From contig NC_087066.1 in assembly GCF_963678635.1 (NCBI RefSeq), positions 55,012,312 to 55,076,311 of the forward strand: 64,000 bases of DNA. The letters are read 5' to 3'. The notes beneath the pieces were generated by a model. The model saw only the letters and a program-made list of their open reading frames with translations, searched no databases and was not told the origin of the DNA. Positions 31,920 to 46,900 of this stretch are shown one piece after another (position 1 is the stretch's first letter; each line of letters starts with the position of its first letter). The DNA comes from Symsagittifera roscoffensis. Its lineage: Eukaryota; Xenacoelomorpha; Acoela; Convolutidae. The position numbers were made by a program, and so were the translations under genes.

Positions 31920-34900
31920 GTAAGTGTCTTCACCCTTTCTTATCGAGCGGAAAAGTAAAGCTGATTCTGACTTAAAGATTAAATTTCTCAATCTATACTA
32001 CCATGTTGAAATCTATTTTTCAATCTATACTACCAATTGAAATTAAAAAACCAGCAAAAATTTTTTTTGAATTCTTCATTTTGTTACAAAATTGAACTCG
32101 TATTCAGATCTTTCTCAACAGAAATTAAAATCGATGAGAATTTTTAAAAGAATCATGTCATTGCTCTTTTTTTTCGAAAAAAGTATGCTCTATTGTTTTT
32201 CATGCTCTTGTTAAATAAAATTTAACAAGATTTTTGGAAATTTGTAAAAACAATTTTTCTACCGAAATCTAATTTCAAAATTGAGAAAAGAAATCTGCAT
32301 CAATCCATTTGGTTGGATCAATTTTTGTCCATAATTTTGTACGCAGTTTTGTTTTTCAATTATTTTTTTTTACAGAAGAGGGTCTCGAACCAAAACGGGA
32401 TTCGAACCATGTTGCAGTTGCAGTTGCACTTTATTCATTTAGCCCAAGATGGAACCATGTAACTTTGTTTTAGCCCAAGAATATCTATGGAACAGCAGGA
32501 GTGATGGGTTCGAGTCCAAACAATTCACTGGACATTTCACCTTCAACCAGGTCAGATACAAAAAGCACATTTTTGTTACTTGGAAAGTGTTTCAATTGAT
32601 TTTGAATCGTTCCGTTCAACAAATAGACAAAAGGGTTTTTGGTCAGTTTTATTCAGACAGTTTTTCAGGGATAGGACTCAATAGTTGGAGATACAAAAGC
32701 CAAAACTGGATTTTAAAATACTGTCGGTCAAAAGGAGTTTTATGCTCGATCTCTTATTACATATTTATTGGAATATTTCAATTTTTTTTAAACCGATTCG
32801 TCCAAAAACTTATTTTTTTCTTGGAATATTTGAGTATTTTGCACTAATTTGTGGAATTTGTTTTTGCTTGAAAACTTGATTACAATCATTTTGAACTGTT
32901 TAACATGAGCTACTGGGCTGTTTTTCAGTGTAGTAATTATGCATGGTTGTTAGTATGAAATTCAATTCATATGGGTTGTTGTTTTGCAGTGGGAGCAGGT
33001 GTATGGCAGTTCTGGTGCAAGTGGACAACAACAACCCTCTTCGATTGGTGGTGAGACATTCGCAGTGTGCAACGACGACAGACTCAACAAAATCGGAAGT
33101 GACGACTCAGTCAGTAGTAGCGGAAGTGGAGGGGCAAGTGAGCCTCCTGTGATGAACTACCTCACTTCTCCCAGAATCCAAGTGCCGGAGGGGGCATCTT
33201 TCGTACAACTCAACTACAGGTAAGACCTCTTTTGATTGCTAATGCCAAATTGGGGTCTTTTTGTAATACGGCCAAGTTATCAAACTTGTCATCTTGTTAT
33301 CAACTTGTTTGTGTTGAAAACATCGAGATTTTTTTTCTACTTTCGATTATAGTTTCAACCAATCAGATTCGAGCGTCATCATCAAACTTTCACTATAGCA
33401 AAAAAAAATAGTTTTTGGGCCGTATAACAGAAATGAACCCCAAATTGTTGGCAATATCTTCTTTGGTCAACGAAAATTAACTAAAATGCTCATTTTGAGT
33501 ACGAATATGATTTTTTCTTTCATTTTAACATGCAAGCACCGGGTCAAAAAATATTCAGTAAAATCACCATTTTGTGACCGGTTAAGTTGCTCAAGGACAA
33601 CGTTATTGCCAACGTTTTGACGTTTACTACAATTAACCATTCGCTTCGCCTAACCAATTTTTTCCCTAAGTCTCAAGGCCGAGGTTTAACGTCAATCATT
33701 TGTTTCAAATTTATTTCAGCTCCAAAGTTCAATTATGTCTTTTTTGAAGTTTCATGAGATTTATGTATACAAATATATTTTTCAATTTTCTGACGTCTAT
33801 GAAGATTTGTGCGACGCTACTGGATACCTTTTTGGTGACAAACATTTTTGTTATTTTTTAAAGAAATTGTAGAAAGAGGAATAATAAAAGTTATTTGGGC
33901 TGGTTGAAATTTCTGTAGAAGTTTTCCTTTTTCTTTAAGGAACTTTGTTTTCCTTCTTTTTAGTTCAACTGGTGTAAAATTACATGTGTATTTTAATTCT
34001 GCAGACTGTTTTTGTTTTGAGGTAGTCCCTAAATTCTTGCTGGGTGCTTAATTCCCAAATTGAATTTCTGTCCGGATGGATTTTGGCCAGCGAGTCAAAT
34101 ATTTTTGTTTCATTGTTTTGTCAATTACGCCAACTGTTCAGCTGCGAAAGTGCATTAAGCGGAAAATTGAGGCGCCAAAATTACTAATTTATAAATTATA
34201 ACCCGGTTTATTTCAGTTACTCGAACTTTTATGGCTAGGTTGGCCGATCAGCCTTGAAAACATGAGTAGAAAGTTGCAACTATGCTGAGTTTTGTTAGTT
34301 TATTTCAACCATTAGTTGTAAAAGGGGCTTATCCCAAAATACTTGGGTGTTTAATTAGCGAGTGAATGTCAGGAAAGAAAATGTATTTAGCCTGAATTAG
34401 TCTGATAAGCGGCGCTTAATTAGTGAAAAAATGTGACTGTTTAATTTCCTCTCAGTCTCGTAATCTGTTAAGTTGATGAAAAATCCAACGTTAATCACGG
34501 AACTCTTATTTTTTTGCAGATAAGGTTTAATGATGGAAAAACGTGTTTAAAAGTGTTATCATGTTTCGTTGAGTGAAAACGGCGCCTTGTGCCTTGTTAT
34601 AAAAATGATTATTGACGTCAAGTTTTTTATCATGAATTGGTTACGTTTTTTAATGCTAGCATTTTGCTCTCATTTTTTGGGTGACATTATTATTGCAAGA
34701 TTTTAAGTCCAGGGGTAACGCATTTTCTATTACTGACTATTGCTAATTACTAGACCAGAATTTTTTAATGATCCAGAATTTTTAATGATCAATATCAATG
34801 TGATCAATATCAATATCAATGATCAGTATGAGCAAAAAATGGTTCTAAAATTAACTTTTGTGTTATAGCATGGATATCGAAAACTCGCAAAGTCGACCCA

Positions 34901-37900
34901 ATTCTCTCAAAGTTCTCAAATTCGAGACTTCGAACTACCTCAAATCGGAAGTGAGTCTTAAAGAGTACCAAGAATTCGCATACGTCAACGGCGAGTATTT
35001 CGACATGCTTGATGGTACTGCAATCTTGACTGTACCTGTTTCAAATTCCTTCATTTTTCTCGCTTTTTTCGACACCGGATATTGTGGATCAGTTACTATA
35101 CACTCAATTCACACGAATGTTTGTCCAGAACAGCAATTTGGATCTATAGTTATGCCGAAAACTTACTCAGAACTGTCGAAAAAGAGAATAGCTCTTGATT
35201 TCGATACTGTAACCTGCGCTAAGGAATCGCAAGTTTCAAATTTCGAACAACAAATTGTGAAGTTTTGTCGGTTTGATGGAGTGTGGGAGAAACGAACACC
35301 CGCCGAACGAGATGACATGTTTTGTGTTTGCCTACCAGGTTTCTACGGCATGAAAAAAGATGGAAAAACCGTTTGTTCAGGTAAACCATTTTGTGTTCAC
35401 TATTTTTATTTGTTCATATTTTTTTTAGCTTTGTGTAAAATTTGTTCTTAATAGAAGAGTTACTCTAAGTACTAACATTTCAAGCTAAGGATTAAATTGG
35501 TAACTATAACTGGTCTCTATATTTCAAAGATCTTTTCTTTATATTGAAATAGAGCCTGTTTTTTTTTCTCAAGGACGATTTTTTATGCAGTCTTTTAATT
35601 TCGATGCAATTTCGAACTGGCAATTTAGCTGGTTATGATAAGAGGCGAGCCTTTTATCGGCCCCACAGTTAGCTATGCCTTGATGTAGCTCTGAGTTTAA
35701 AAATACATTGTTCTCTTGATGACCGGATAAAGGGGAAGCACCCCCGAGCTCCTTAGTGCTCTTCTTTTGGACCCATACTCGAAATATACGTGTCAATTAC
35801 TAACCCCAAAGCAGCGCTATAAGAACCCCCATTGAAAATTTGGAGTATTGTTCCGTAAATTGATTATAGCGCAATCACTTCAAAGTACTAAAATTTTCTG
35901 TTTGGAAAAGAAATCCTCGATCAAAGAATAGGTAAAATTTCAATAACACTCTGAACATTCGAGTTAAAACCGTCGTCTTGATTCGTTATAACCAGGCATC
36001 TAATTTTATACATTGAATATTAATTACGATTTTCTGCTTTCTATAAAGTTTCTCAGGTGGACAATATGAGGCAATCAATTTGTGTAAATGTAATTTTTAT
36101 AACGCTCACTACCGGAATTTTTTGCCAATTTCGGCGACATGTTTATTTCTGAGCCCGATTTGAGGCATGTGTAACATATTTACAGGCGCCATAAAGACAT
36201 AATGACAGCGTGATAGCGATTTTGGTCGCAATTAATTGTTAATGAGTATCGTTTTCACATTTTTATACAGTTTACAATATCAATTCTTGTTGCTTTTTCA
36301 GGCTGCGCTGCGGGTGAAATCAAAAATGAACCGGGAAATTCCTTCTGCAGAAAATGTCCCCAGAATTCAAAGCCCAATAGTGAACAGACTTTTTGTTCAT
36401 GCAATTCGGGTTACTTCAGATCGAATGCGTCGAACCCTTACTACCCCTGCTACGCAGCACCTAGCCTACCGCTGTTAGTTGTTCAATAGATTCAGTCAAA
36501 TCTATTTAGAAATCGCATTATGCATTGTAGCTTTATGCTATCCGAAATCGTCCATGTCTAAAAAGATTTCTATCATGTTTGGATTTTCAAAATAAGGAAC
36601 ATTAGATCAAAATAAATTACTGACAAGTTCTCAATTGATTGACTAGATTTCAACAAAACGTAGAATTTTTGATATCAAATTCACGAAAAAAAAAATTACG
36701 AGAGGGATTCGAATCCAGTTTTTTGTTTTCAGGAGCGTCAAAGCACAAGTCACTTTCACGGACGTCGAACTAAGTTGGACGGAACCAATGACTTCTCTTT
36801 CGCAGTGGTATGCAATCAAGTGCCTTTCATGTTCAATTCAGGAATCCCAGATGTTTGAGGCCTTCTCGACCATCCGAGATAATCCAGTGATGATTCAGAA
36901 CTTGAAGCCAGAAACGGAATACAAGTTGCGCCTCGAAGTTTTCTCCGAAATAGTGGAAGCAAATCAACTACGAGTCCAAAGCAAACGAATCGATTTTAAA
37001 ACGTCGTTTAAACGTTAGTCATTTTATTTTATTTTTTTTTCACGTGAAGATAACGTTTCCCACTATTTTGCAATTAAGTTGTGTGTGAATGTTTATAGAT
37101 CAATTGGCAGCGTATGGTTAAGTGCGCAAGATATTATTCTGTTTCAAGGGATACATTTATTTTTGATGCTTCAACACACGTGAAGTTCAAACGGAACAGC
37201 TGACGATAATTGTTTGGAATAATTTTTTCAGTCATCTTTCATGACAATGAAAAACTGAGCAAAAAATTCACTTCATTTCAAAATGTTTTGGCGTAGCAAA
37301 AAATCTACATTTTGATGTTTTCAAGTTTCTTTTTTTTTGAGTATTTTTTTTCAAACCCTGGATAAGTTCTGTCATAAAGTAGTTTTCCTCGAGTGTTTGG
37401 CTATTTGATTGTAAATGGAAGTCCAAATCTCTCATATGGTGGTCTTATTTATGATAATTTCTGGGAATTTTTTGTTGTTTTTGTGCGAAGAGTCAAAATG
37501 GTCTGTTTTATATAAAAGAAGCTCTAAATATTTGCCATACGTCCCGCAGCTCAGTAGCTTTGCATGCTTACTTTGGAAGATTTCAGCGCTTTTACGATTT
37601 AGTTCACGCAGCGCTGCGAACATTCGGAATGGAGCTTCTCCTATGAACCCAACGGGAGTTTAATTCAAATCGTACTCTCAAAGCAACAAGACTCTATAAA
37701 ACGGAGGGGTCGGATCATAAAGTTTATTAATGCATTTTAGTTATGGCTCCAATATAAACTTCTTAAAATACCATCAAAATATCAATCACTGGAAACTATT
37801 CCCTATAGACCTAAGGTCTTGATAATCTTGTTATTATGGCTTGATTCGAATCATAGTTTGTATATTTGTCATTTTTATACTTTCATTTATGCCTGGCGTA

Positions 37901-40900
37901 TGGTGCCGCTAGTGAGGATAGATATATCTTTCAGGGAATTTAGATTAATTTTGATTTCATTCAAGTTCCTCAGCAATAAACTGTTAGTCATTAAACCAAC
38001 TTTGAAAAAGTCGCCTTAAAATGTCGAAACTGTCCTTAGTGGATTTAGTACTTTAGGAAGCATTTCAAGTATTTCTCCGGGCAACAAGTGTTTATTTTGG
38101 GTTTGTGGGTAAATAAGCAAACATGTTTGACAAATGTTTACGAAGAGTTTCGTTTCTTCTGACAGTTAAGACACTTTGTAAACTTGGTTTAAGTAGTTAA
38201 CCAACATTTCGTGGGTCAAAATCGACATTTCCTTGGCAAGACATAAATCCACATGTCAAAAGTGTACTTTTATCTCCCCCAGCGATAATTGTACAAACTT
38301 TTCCTGCTCAACTGTCCCAAAATATTGCAGCACGCCTTGCAAGTCGACCGAAGTTTGAGCCCAGAATAAGTCCCTTATCACCTGTGGCGAAATTGGTATA
38401 AACAAATTGTCAAAACACGGACATTAAACAAAAGTTAAATTTGCAAAAAAAAACTTTCAGCGAGATTCAGAAGCTACAGCTTGGTCAGAAACGTTAATGT
38501 TTTTAAAAGAGGACTTTACGTAGAAATTTTGTTTTTCTGTTTTTTTTTTACATTGCAAAAGCTATTCTTCAATCACGCTTAGATTTACTAAAATCTGACA
38601 GCATTTCCCCATATTATTTTTATCGCCATTTTCTGAAAATTTCGCTATGCGTGTTGTTGATTGCTGGCTATTAAAATAGGTAATTTATTGACTTGGTTGG
38701 TCACTTTTATCGAGCGATTTTTTTTGTCAAAAATAAAATTAAAAATGGAAATTAAATGTTTTTTTTTGAAGACATCGCTTTCATGTTCTTATTTTTGAGG
38801 TTTTATTGTGTAAAATATTGAATTGCAATTGCGATTTGTAGTTCTGTAAGAGCCGAGGTAGCTTTGGCTGCTTGAGCCTATTGAGTTCACTTGATTGAAG
38901 AGCCCCAGTTCAAGACCTATGAGTTGGAATATGAGGAAAGCTGGTTTATATTAGCTGTAACTTCAAAATAATTCCAGTGCTCTCAATCAATATCTCTGCG
39001 AGAGGTGCTCGGCGGAAGATGAAAGACTAAAGAGAGAGTGGTGTCCCTGCTATCTGCGGGAGCTAATGTCATTTCATCTCTAGTTCTGCAATTTTAACTT
39101 GCTATCAGTAACTTCATTTAAAACAAACGCCAACTGGAATTCATCCGCAATATGAACCCTGAATCAAGAGCGGGCTAATTTTGAGATGAATTTTGTGTAC
39201 TTATATTTTAACTATATAAATATTTGCAATAAGGTAAAATTTATGATTCTGAAATTGTTCAAAGGACTTTTTTAATGCGCCAATCCGGAAGCATACATTT
39301 TTTAGAGAAAACTGAAGAGGTTTCATTTTGATCGATATGTCGAATAGTTTTCACCATTTAAGCATGCTCTTTTTGTTAAAAAACGAGTTTAGGGATCTAT
39401 TAATTGGAATGATTTCAGTAAAAAAAAACATTTTTTGCTTACAAGCTTTTCGCTCCAACACTAAATCTGCGTCTTAGAGTTTTTCTTTTGAAATTATTTG
39501 CATGCACTTTTGGCGTGCCAGCTAGAGTGCGTAATTTTTCACGTTCTTCCGGATCGATTTTAGAGGAATTCTTAATTTAAAGGACGCCCTGTGCAGAGCT
39601 CAATTCAGACCTTGTCATTATTTAATTGAATTAGCCCGAAACTTCTCATCCATAACGCAATTTGACTAAATTGAATTAGAATACAAATATCAGCCACAAA
39701 TTTGCCCGTAGAATCCCAATTAAGCCAGATAACTTCAGTTGACTACAGCGGGGTGGGTTTATCCACATAGTCTTCACTTTGAGTGATTTTCGTTAAAGGT
39801 ATTTTTGATTTGTAGGGCGTGAATGTGAACTCTTTTTACCCACGGCAAGCGATCTATTTTTTTCAGCTTCTCGAGTTCCATTTTTTAAAAAATTTTTGAA
39901 TACTTCCTTTGTTTTTTCTTTCTTCTTTCTTGGCCCTTTAAATTTATATTCCCACTACAAATCAGGCTGCCTCTTTTTAAGATAGTTGTAGGACGATATT
40001 ATACTTCCCCTGAGGGCTATTTCTCTATGATATTTCTTTCTTATCATGATGAATATATACGATTATTACGATATATCAAGTACAAAGTGATCAAATTTGT
40101 CCAATTGTTGTTCACGAACAGCCTTGGCGCTTCTTGGGCTGACCTGAATTTTTCCAGGCTAGATTTTTGCCACGCCTCAAAAAAAATTTAGGGCAGACTT
40201 TTTGAGGACTGTAAATTGAATCACAAAGCCCACTTAACAAAAGACTTGTGCTTTTTTTGTTTTCTGAGCATTCGATACAAAAAGGGCAAAAAGAACTTCG
40301 ATGGATTTTGCAAAACTAGCTGTCACTATTAAAAATAATGATATCTTTTTTTAATTTTACGATAAACCGCTGCTCAAAAAAATCGTTTAAGTTGCCCCAA
40401 CTTGAAGATATTATTCGTCTGCTGTTGTTCAATTTTTCATTGTGAAGTTTTTTGATTTTTGGCAAAAAAAATCATTTTACTGAATTTCTGCAATTTTTTT
40501 GTGCTAAAATATGAGGCTCGCTAATTAAACCAATTCAACTTTTGAGCACTGTTAAAACGTAGTGTGATGCTGCTAATAAATATAAACATTTGCTGCTAAG
40601 CTTAATTGGAGCTGCTCGTTCAATCAATCTATCTTTTCTGGCATTTTTTTTCAATCGCTCTCTTTAAATGCTTCACTGTCAGTTGAACAACTTAGCACGT
40701 TAAGTTATTGCATTATTTGAGAAAAGTTTTGTGGTTTTTGCGTGGTAGAATTTGGATTTTTATGTCTTTTCAAGCATTTGTTATACGTTTACTTCTAGTG
40801 AACGATGCCCTGCAATCATGGTTTGTAATTGACGAAGATGAATTAAGTAATTGAGTAGTTTTTGTGTCAGCTCTACAACAATGTTAAATCTGATATTTGG

Positions 40901-43900
40901 TGCAAAAACATCAGTTTTTGAAGTTATACCGAAGCTTGTGGCGTTCGTTTATGTGCTAAGGTAAACTTAACGTATAACTATGCGGTATCTCATAACTATC
41001 AGCGTAGCAAGTAAGTTAATAAAGAATCAAAAAAATTACATCAAGCATGTTTGGTTTCCAGTCGAAAGATCAAACGTCCTGATGATTTTGGTAAATAACA
41101 AGCGGTGACCTTAAACTTTGCTTACTTGTCGAAATGCGTAAAAAGTCGGCATTTGCGTAAAAGTTGACATCAAAGTGAACAGTTCCATGAAATCGGCCCA
41201 GTTTTGTGGTCCTAAACAGTTTTGATGTTGTGATTAGAAGAGTTCATTGTGTATCTGGCATAACAGCCCTCGTATTGTGGAGGTTCATATGTTTTGGCTG
41301 GTGCTTAGTTTTTCACTGGATACAACACACTCAGATTTTGGGCGAAAATTCGTAATATGTGACAAATGTGAAAAAAAATAAGGAGTTGGCAAGAAGCGAA
41401 CGCTTTCTCCTGTACGCTTACATTCGGCACGAGTGGTTTTAGTACACTGCGCTTGAATCCGTATTTGGCTTTTCATCTTCTGTCACGAATTGTCGTTTCG
41501 TGACACTCATAGATAAGGTCGGACGACATCTCAACCCAGAACTATGTTTCGATTCTGTTATAATATTTCTGTTATAATAAAAATGAACAATACTTAGACT
41601 GTCTAGATAACCAATCATGAATCCTCTGCGAATCGCAGAGACCACCAATTGTTATTGTAATATTTTCTTGTGATTTCAGTGAGTGTAGTTGAACCCTCTG
41701 TGAGTGTGATAGACAATCGACTTAAAGTGTCGTGGAAAGAACCTCTTCGGGTCCACCAGCAGACAGGTGTGAACAAACTGCGATACAAAGTTGAGGTCAT
41801 GATCGATCACGAAAGGGCATTCAGCAGTCCAGAATTGGAACAGACCAGTTTCTCCTACCCTTGTAAGTCATCACAAGTCTCATTAGCTTCTCATGAAAAA
41901 TACAAAATCATTTTTTGAGCTGAATTTTACTACCCGTTTTTAAGTGTCGATGATTGTGGTGAACGAACTTACACATATCGTGTTGGTTGTTCTACCGTTT
42001 TTTTGTCTGGAAAGTTTTCAAAAGTTGTTCACGCTTAAATTTGGATTTTTGCAGTTTGATGTTTCTTAAGTGCAATTCAAATTCATTTGCTAAAAGGTGG
42101 GCAAGTTACACTCTGCATTAACAACAAGGAAATGGCGCAAAAATTGTGAATAATTTCTACTTTCGAAAATTGATTTTAATTTTTAGAATTCCCAATGGAA
42201 TAAAGAAACTATCCTACTGATCCAGTTTTCTCAAAATAATTTAGTTTTATCTCAACACAGTCAGTCAAAAAAGATTCTTGATTTTCAAAGAGCTTCAGAG
42301 CCAGATATATTTTCCTTGAAATTTTTTTAAAAGTAAATAGTCGTCTTTGTTGTTTTCTTCATTGACACTTTTCGTTTGGAGTTCATTGACACTTTTCAAC
42401 AGTCTGTTGGCTTTGTGCATCATACTCAGGAGTTTTTGTTCTTTGATTTGTACCATAAAACAATTCCTAGGCGTTTGATATGGCGCTCAGGACTTAGTCA
42501 CAAAGTTATTCATTGATAGAAAGATCTGTTGATATAGAGCCGATATGTTTTTTGTTTACTGGAGCGAAAAAGATAACTCGAAACCCTGATCGTTTACTTT
42601 CACCTGAATGGGTAGGGGGGGGGGGGGTAAATATAGGCGCATTAACTTGATTACTTTACCCTCCCTGTTTGTTGTCCAAAGATGACCCAAGCAAGTGTCT
42701 AAACAAACAACTGCCAATTTTGAGTTGAGGAAAGTCAAAATGAATTTACAAACATGCTTCTTTAGAAGTGGTTGTAAAGTTCGCAGATTCTTCAACTGCG
42801 ATTCTCGATAGAAGAGATTGATTCTAATTGAATTAGGACCTTAGCGGCATCCTTCGGCTGTAAATTATAAGGCTACGCAATATGCGTGATGTTGAAATAT
42901 GCTCTCTTTAATCAAATTCTATTTACAATTTTAGCATAAGGGCTCCTTCTCAAATAAGCTCCCTTCATATAAATTTAAAGATGATGCTAAACTTAAGTCT
43001 GTTAAAACTCTAGAGAATTGTTTTACAACATTTTATGCGAAGCCAATTTTTTCCCCTCCAGCAAAGCGGAAAAGTTATTTTTTAAATTCACTAAAAAATG
43101 TGGAAAAAATGTAAGCCTCATTGATATTTCGCCCCTTTCCTGGGTTAATAACGCCTAATACACAAGCTTGCAGTTATAAATTAGTTATAAATTTTCATAA
43201 AACACCTCTGAGGTTTGGATTTACGACAAATGTGAATTAAATTTAAGGCGTTAACATGGAAGTTGGGTTATTAATAAAAATCTATAAAGAGAAGGGAGGT
43301 GTTTATGGTTGGAAATAACGGTTAGGCCGATATTTAAAATCCCGAGACATTTTGAACTACGGATGCACCATTTTTGATTCAATTAAATTGAAAATATCAA
43401 ATTAATAAAAGCCAATTTTTAGAACTTTTTTGGCTTTGATTTAATAAAAATAAACACGTTTTATTTCGCGCGACCGATTGATTCAGTTCTAGATTTATAA
43501 TCCGAGGTCTTTTATTTTTTGACAGCTGTTAAATGAAGCGATTTTTGTTGCTCTATTTTTGGCATCAGTCGATTTTTTTCTTTGTGTTCAAATTTTATAC
43601 ACCTATTTTTATGATCACCTTTGATGATATTTTGATGGCTCATTTTGGAAGCGAAAATTTGCTTTAAACGTGCAACCAAATGCCAGAATTGTAGGAGCTC
43701 TTGGTAACACTTAGCGGCCGATCTAGGATTTTTCTCACGGGGGGGGCCGATTTTCAAACATTTTTTCGAATATTTTGTTGACCTTTTTAATTTTTTTTAG
43801 TCGGCCAAATTGATTTTAAAAAGGCCAAAACAGACCAAAAACGGCACAAAATAGGCACTTTTTGAACAGTTTTGACCGAAAAATTGTGTTTTTTTTTGCG

Positions 43901-46900
43901 CGCGCTCCCTCCTTAAAAATAGTATATATTGGCGCAAAAATAGTGGAAGTAGTATACATATTTGCCCCTCAAAAAAGTATATATTTGCCCCTCAAAAAAA
44001 TGGAGGTCTTAAAATGGAAGCAAAGGGCGAACCCTTTGGGTATTCAGGGAGTCTAATACCTGAGGGGAGGGGGAGGAGGGCGTCCACCTACAACAACCCC
44101 CTCCCCCCAAATCCGCTACTGGTGACAGTATATGTTGATCCAATATTTCGGATCAACATATACTGTCGGATCAACATATCAACATTTGGCCGAGTAAGCA
44201 TTTTTTGCTAAAGCGTTTTGGCCCGAATTTGAAAAATAAGACGAGAAATGTTATATTGGTATTTTGAATCAGTTGTTTTTTCTATTGTAGAATATTGCAT
44301 ATTTTGTGTTTCAGTGCCTGTGATGTCTATTGCTCCGTCTGATAATGTGCCCCTGTCAATCAAAATAGGCATTGTGAGCAACGGGTCCGTCTACTGGGGA
44401 GACGAGATATTCGCATCAACTGTCGGAAGTAAGTTGAAGGAAACACCACGTCTGATATGTATTTCTGTCTTCTTTTCAACCCCATTAACAGAATCTAGCT
44501 TTAATTAAATGTTCTTAATTAGCAATACTACGTTTTTTAGACCCAATTACTTCTAGCAATAGAAATTGTTTTGGTGATAAGTAAATTTGAGTTTTAACCA
44601 GTAGAACCGTTTTGAGGGAACCGTCATGCCTTTAATTAATTGATGATTTAAACAATCATTTTTTCAAGCTAAGGTTTAAGAAATAATGTTTTTCTTTTGT
44701 AGGTGGACACAGTCTTTTGGACCCTAGTATGTCCCGTTATGTCATGGCTGTGGGCATAATGCTGTCCATGCTCCTTTTGGTGGCCATACTTGTATGCGGA
44801 GTGATTTGTATGGTTCACAGGACCCGATCTATGGCCAAGTATGAGCAGCATCTATGGAATGTGCAGGCCCATACTCCAAGTGGATATTATCCCGCCAGTA
44901 CTAGTGACAACCATTTAGGATACGATTACGCAACACCTCCTCTTATGTCAAGCTGTGAGCTCATTATTACATAACCTTCTACCTTTGTTACGTAACACTT
45001 AATATCACTTGCTTTAGTAATACGCTCTTTTTTCTCTTTTTTTTTGTCAATGTTTTAATGCATCAAAAATATTTAAAAATAGGCTTATATTAAACAAAAT
45101 CAGACAAGTCATCATTAATTAAAGCAAAAAAGGCTGTTCAAATCTTGTCTATTCGCCAAGTCTATTGATATTTTCAATTGATTTATTGAATCACCTGCAA
45201 CTAGATTGAACGAGACTCTCAAAGTTTACCTAAAGAAGTCTTAATAATCTAGAATGAATTATGATTAGATCATTCGCCTGGTCTCGAAAGTTAAGTTGAT
45301 GTGCTGATTTTTGATTAATTGTCTTTCTTTCAAGAAGTGACAAAATATTTCTAATTTGATTAAACATCATTTGTGTACTAACTTTTTCAAAAAGTATGTT
45401 TTTATGAAGAACGATATATTACTTATAAAAAGGAGGGAGGCGCAATTTTAATCTGTTTTGCTTTGAAAACTGATTTGAAAAAAAGTGGGCGCTTAGACAT
45501 CTGAGCTTAAATTGAGGTGAACCGTATCTTTTCTGCCCAAAATTTTGCCGTGTGACTTCAACATGTGACTTCATTTTTCAAGCAATAAAAATATAGGCAA
45601 GCCTAATTTTCATTAGTATATGAGATTTTTTAATGCTTTTTTAGGGTGGAACGCTTTGCCTCGTTAAACACGCGAAGCGCCACCTGAGAGCAAAAATTAT
45701 CGCCTAAAAACTGCAAGCAATTATGAAAAAAAACTGAGTAAGATTACTCGTATCTTGAAAATTAATTTGCGCTAAAGGCTTGAAGTTGAAAATTTTAAAT
45801 TGAAGCAAAAAAAAAAAATGAAGCGTTTTGCTAGAAAAATCACGAAAATTGTTAAACGAAATGATGCAAGCAAAGGGAACTTCAAACTTCAAAGGATAAT
45901 TTGAAATGAATTTTTCATCCGAAATTGTTAATTTTATTCAAAGTACTATTTTCGACATTTTTAAGTGTTTTTGAACAACTATTCAAAATTGATTATAATT
46001 TTGAAAATTTCAATTTTCCCTTTGTTTTTTCTTAATTTTACCTTCTAAGGTACTTAAATCTTTCATCGGCGGTGCAATTATTTTTTTAATGCTGTGTTAT
46101 TTTTCAGCTAGATTTTCAAGTGCTAGTTTTTTTCTGTTCTGTTGAAGTTACAACTAACTTAACTGCGAAGATCCAAAACTAATTTTTATTCGTTGCTTAA
46201 ACTGAGCATAAATGTTTGATCTCGTTTTTTGAGCAGTAAAATAGTATTGGCAGGCAATACATTAGTTTTTTAAGAACATACTTGTAACAAAAAATCTTAC
46301 GATTTTTCCTTTTTTTCTAGCTATTCTTATCTTTAAAATATTCATATTTGCTAAAAGGGGAAAATTCTTTCTTTCGATAATTTACAAATTTCGTTTATGA
46401 AGATCTATAAGTGCTTACTTAATACTCAAAATTGATTAAAAAAGTATTAAAGTTTTTCATGTACCGCGGCTTTCCAGATTTATCAAATGATTGTAACCTC
46501 TTCTAAAAGAGCCTTGCAAACTTTTGAAAGTATTTCTATTTAAGAATTGAAGTTTGTTATGTAAAACAAGCAATCTGACCGATATATGTTTTAAAACAGG
46601 ATATAAGTGAGCCATAAATTGGTAGCTTTTTTTAAAAGGGTCATTTCGTTGCAAAATAGCCTAACAAAATAAATTGAAAATCCGTTCGAAATGATTTTTG
46701 ATTTAATCTAAATTAATTATTTGTTTTATTGGGCCAAAAATGACATGCCTTAGCTGATGAAAAAATTGTATATGAAATATTTCACTGAAATTTTGAGCTG
46801 CATTAATTAGTTCTTTGTAATGAATGTTAGTTCTTTGTTTCAGATAACCTGAACAACATTCAAGCGTTCGTGGAACCTAGTCTCTACGAAGATTTGTACT

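Noticed and set aside
32502-32520. tRNA B-box-like GGGTTCGAGTCC
   Set aside because: It lies in exon 2 of the receptor, and no A box or cloverleaf is visible; the match is taken as chance. A reverse-strand GGTTCGAATCC near 32400 is likewise unsupported as a tRNA.
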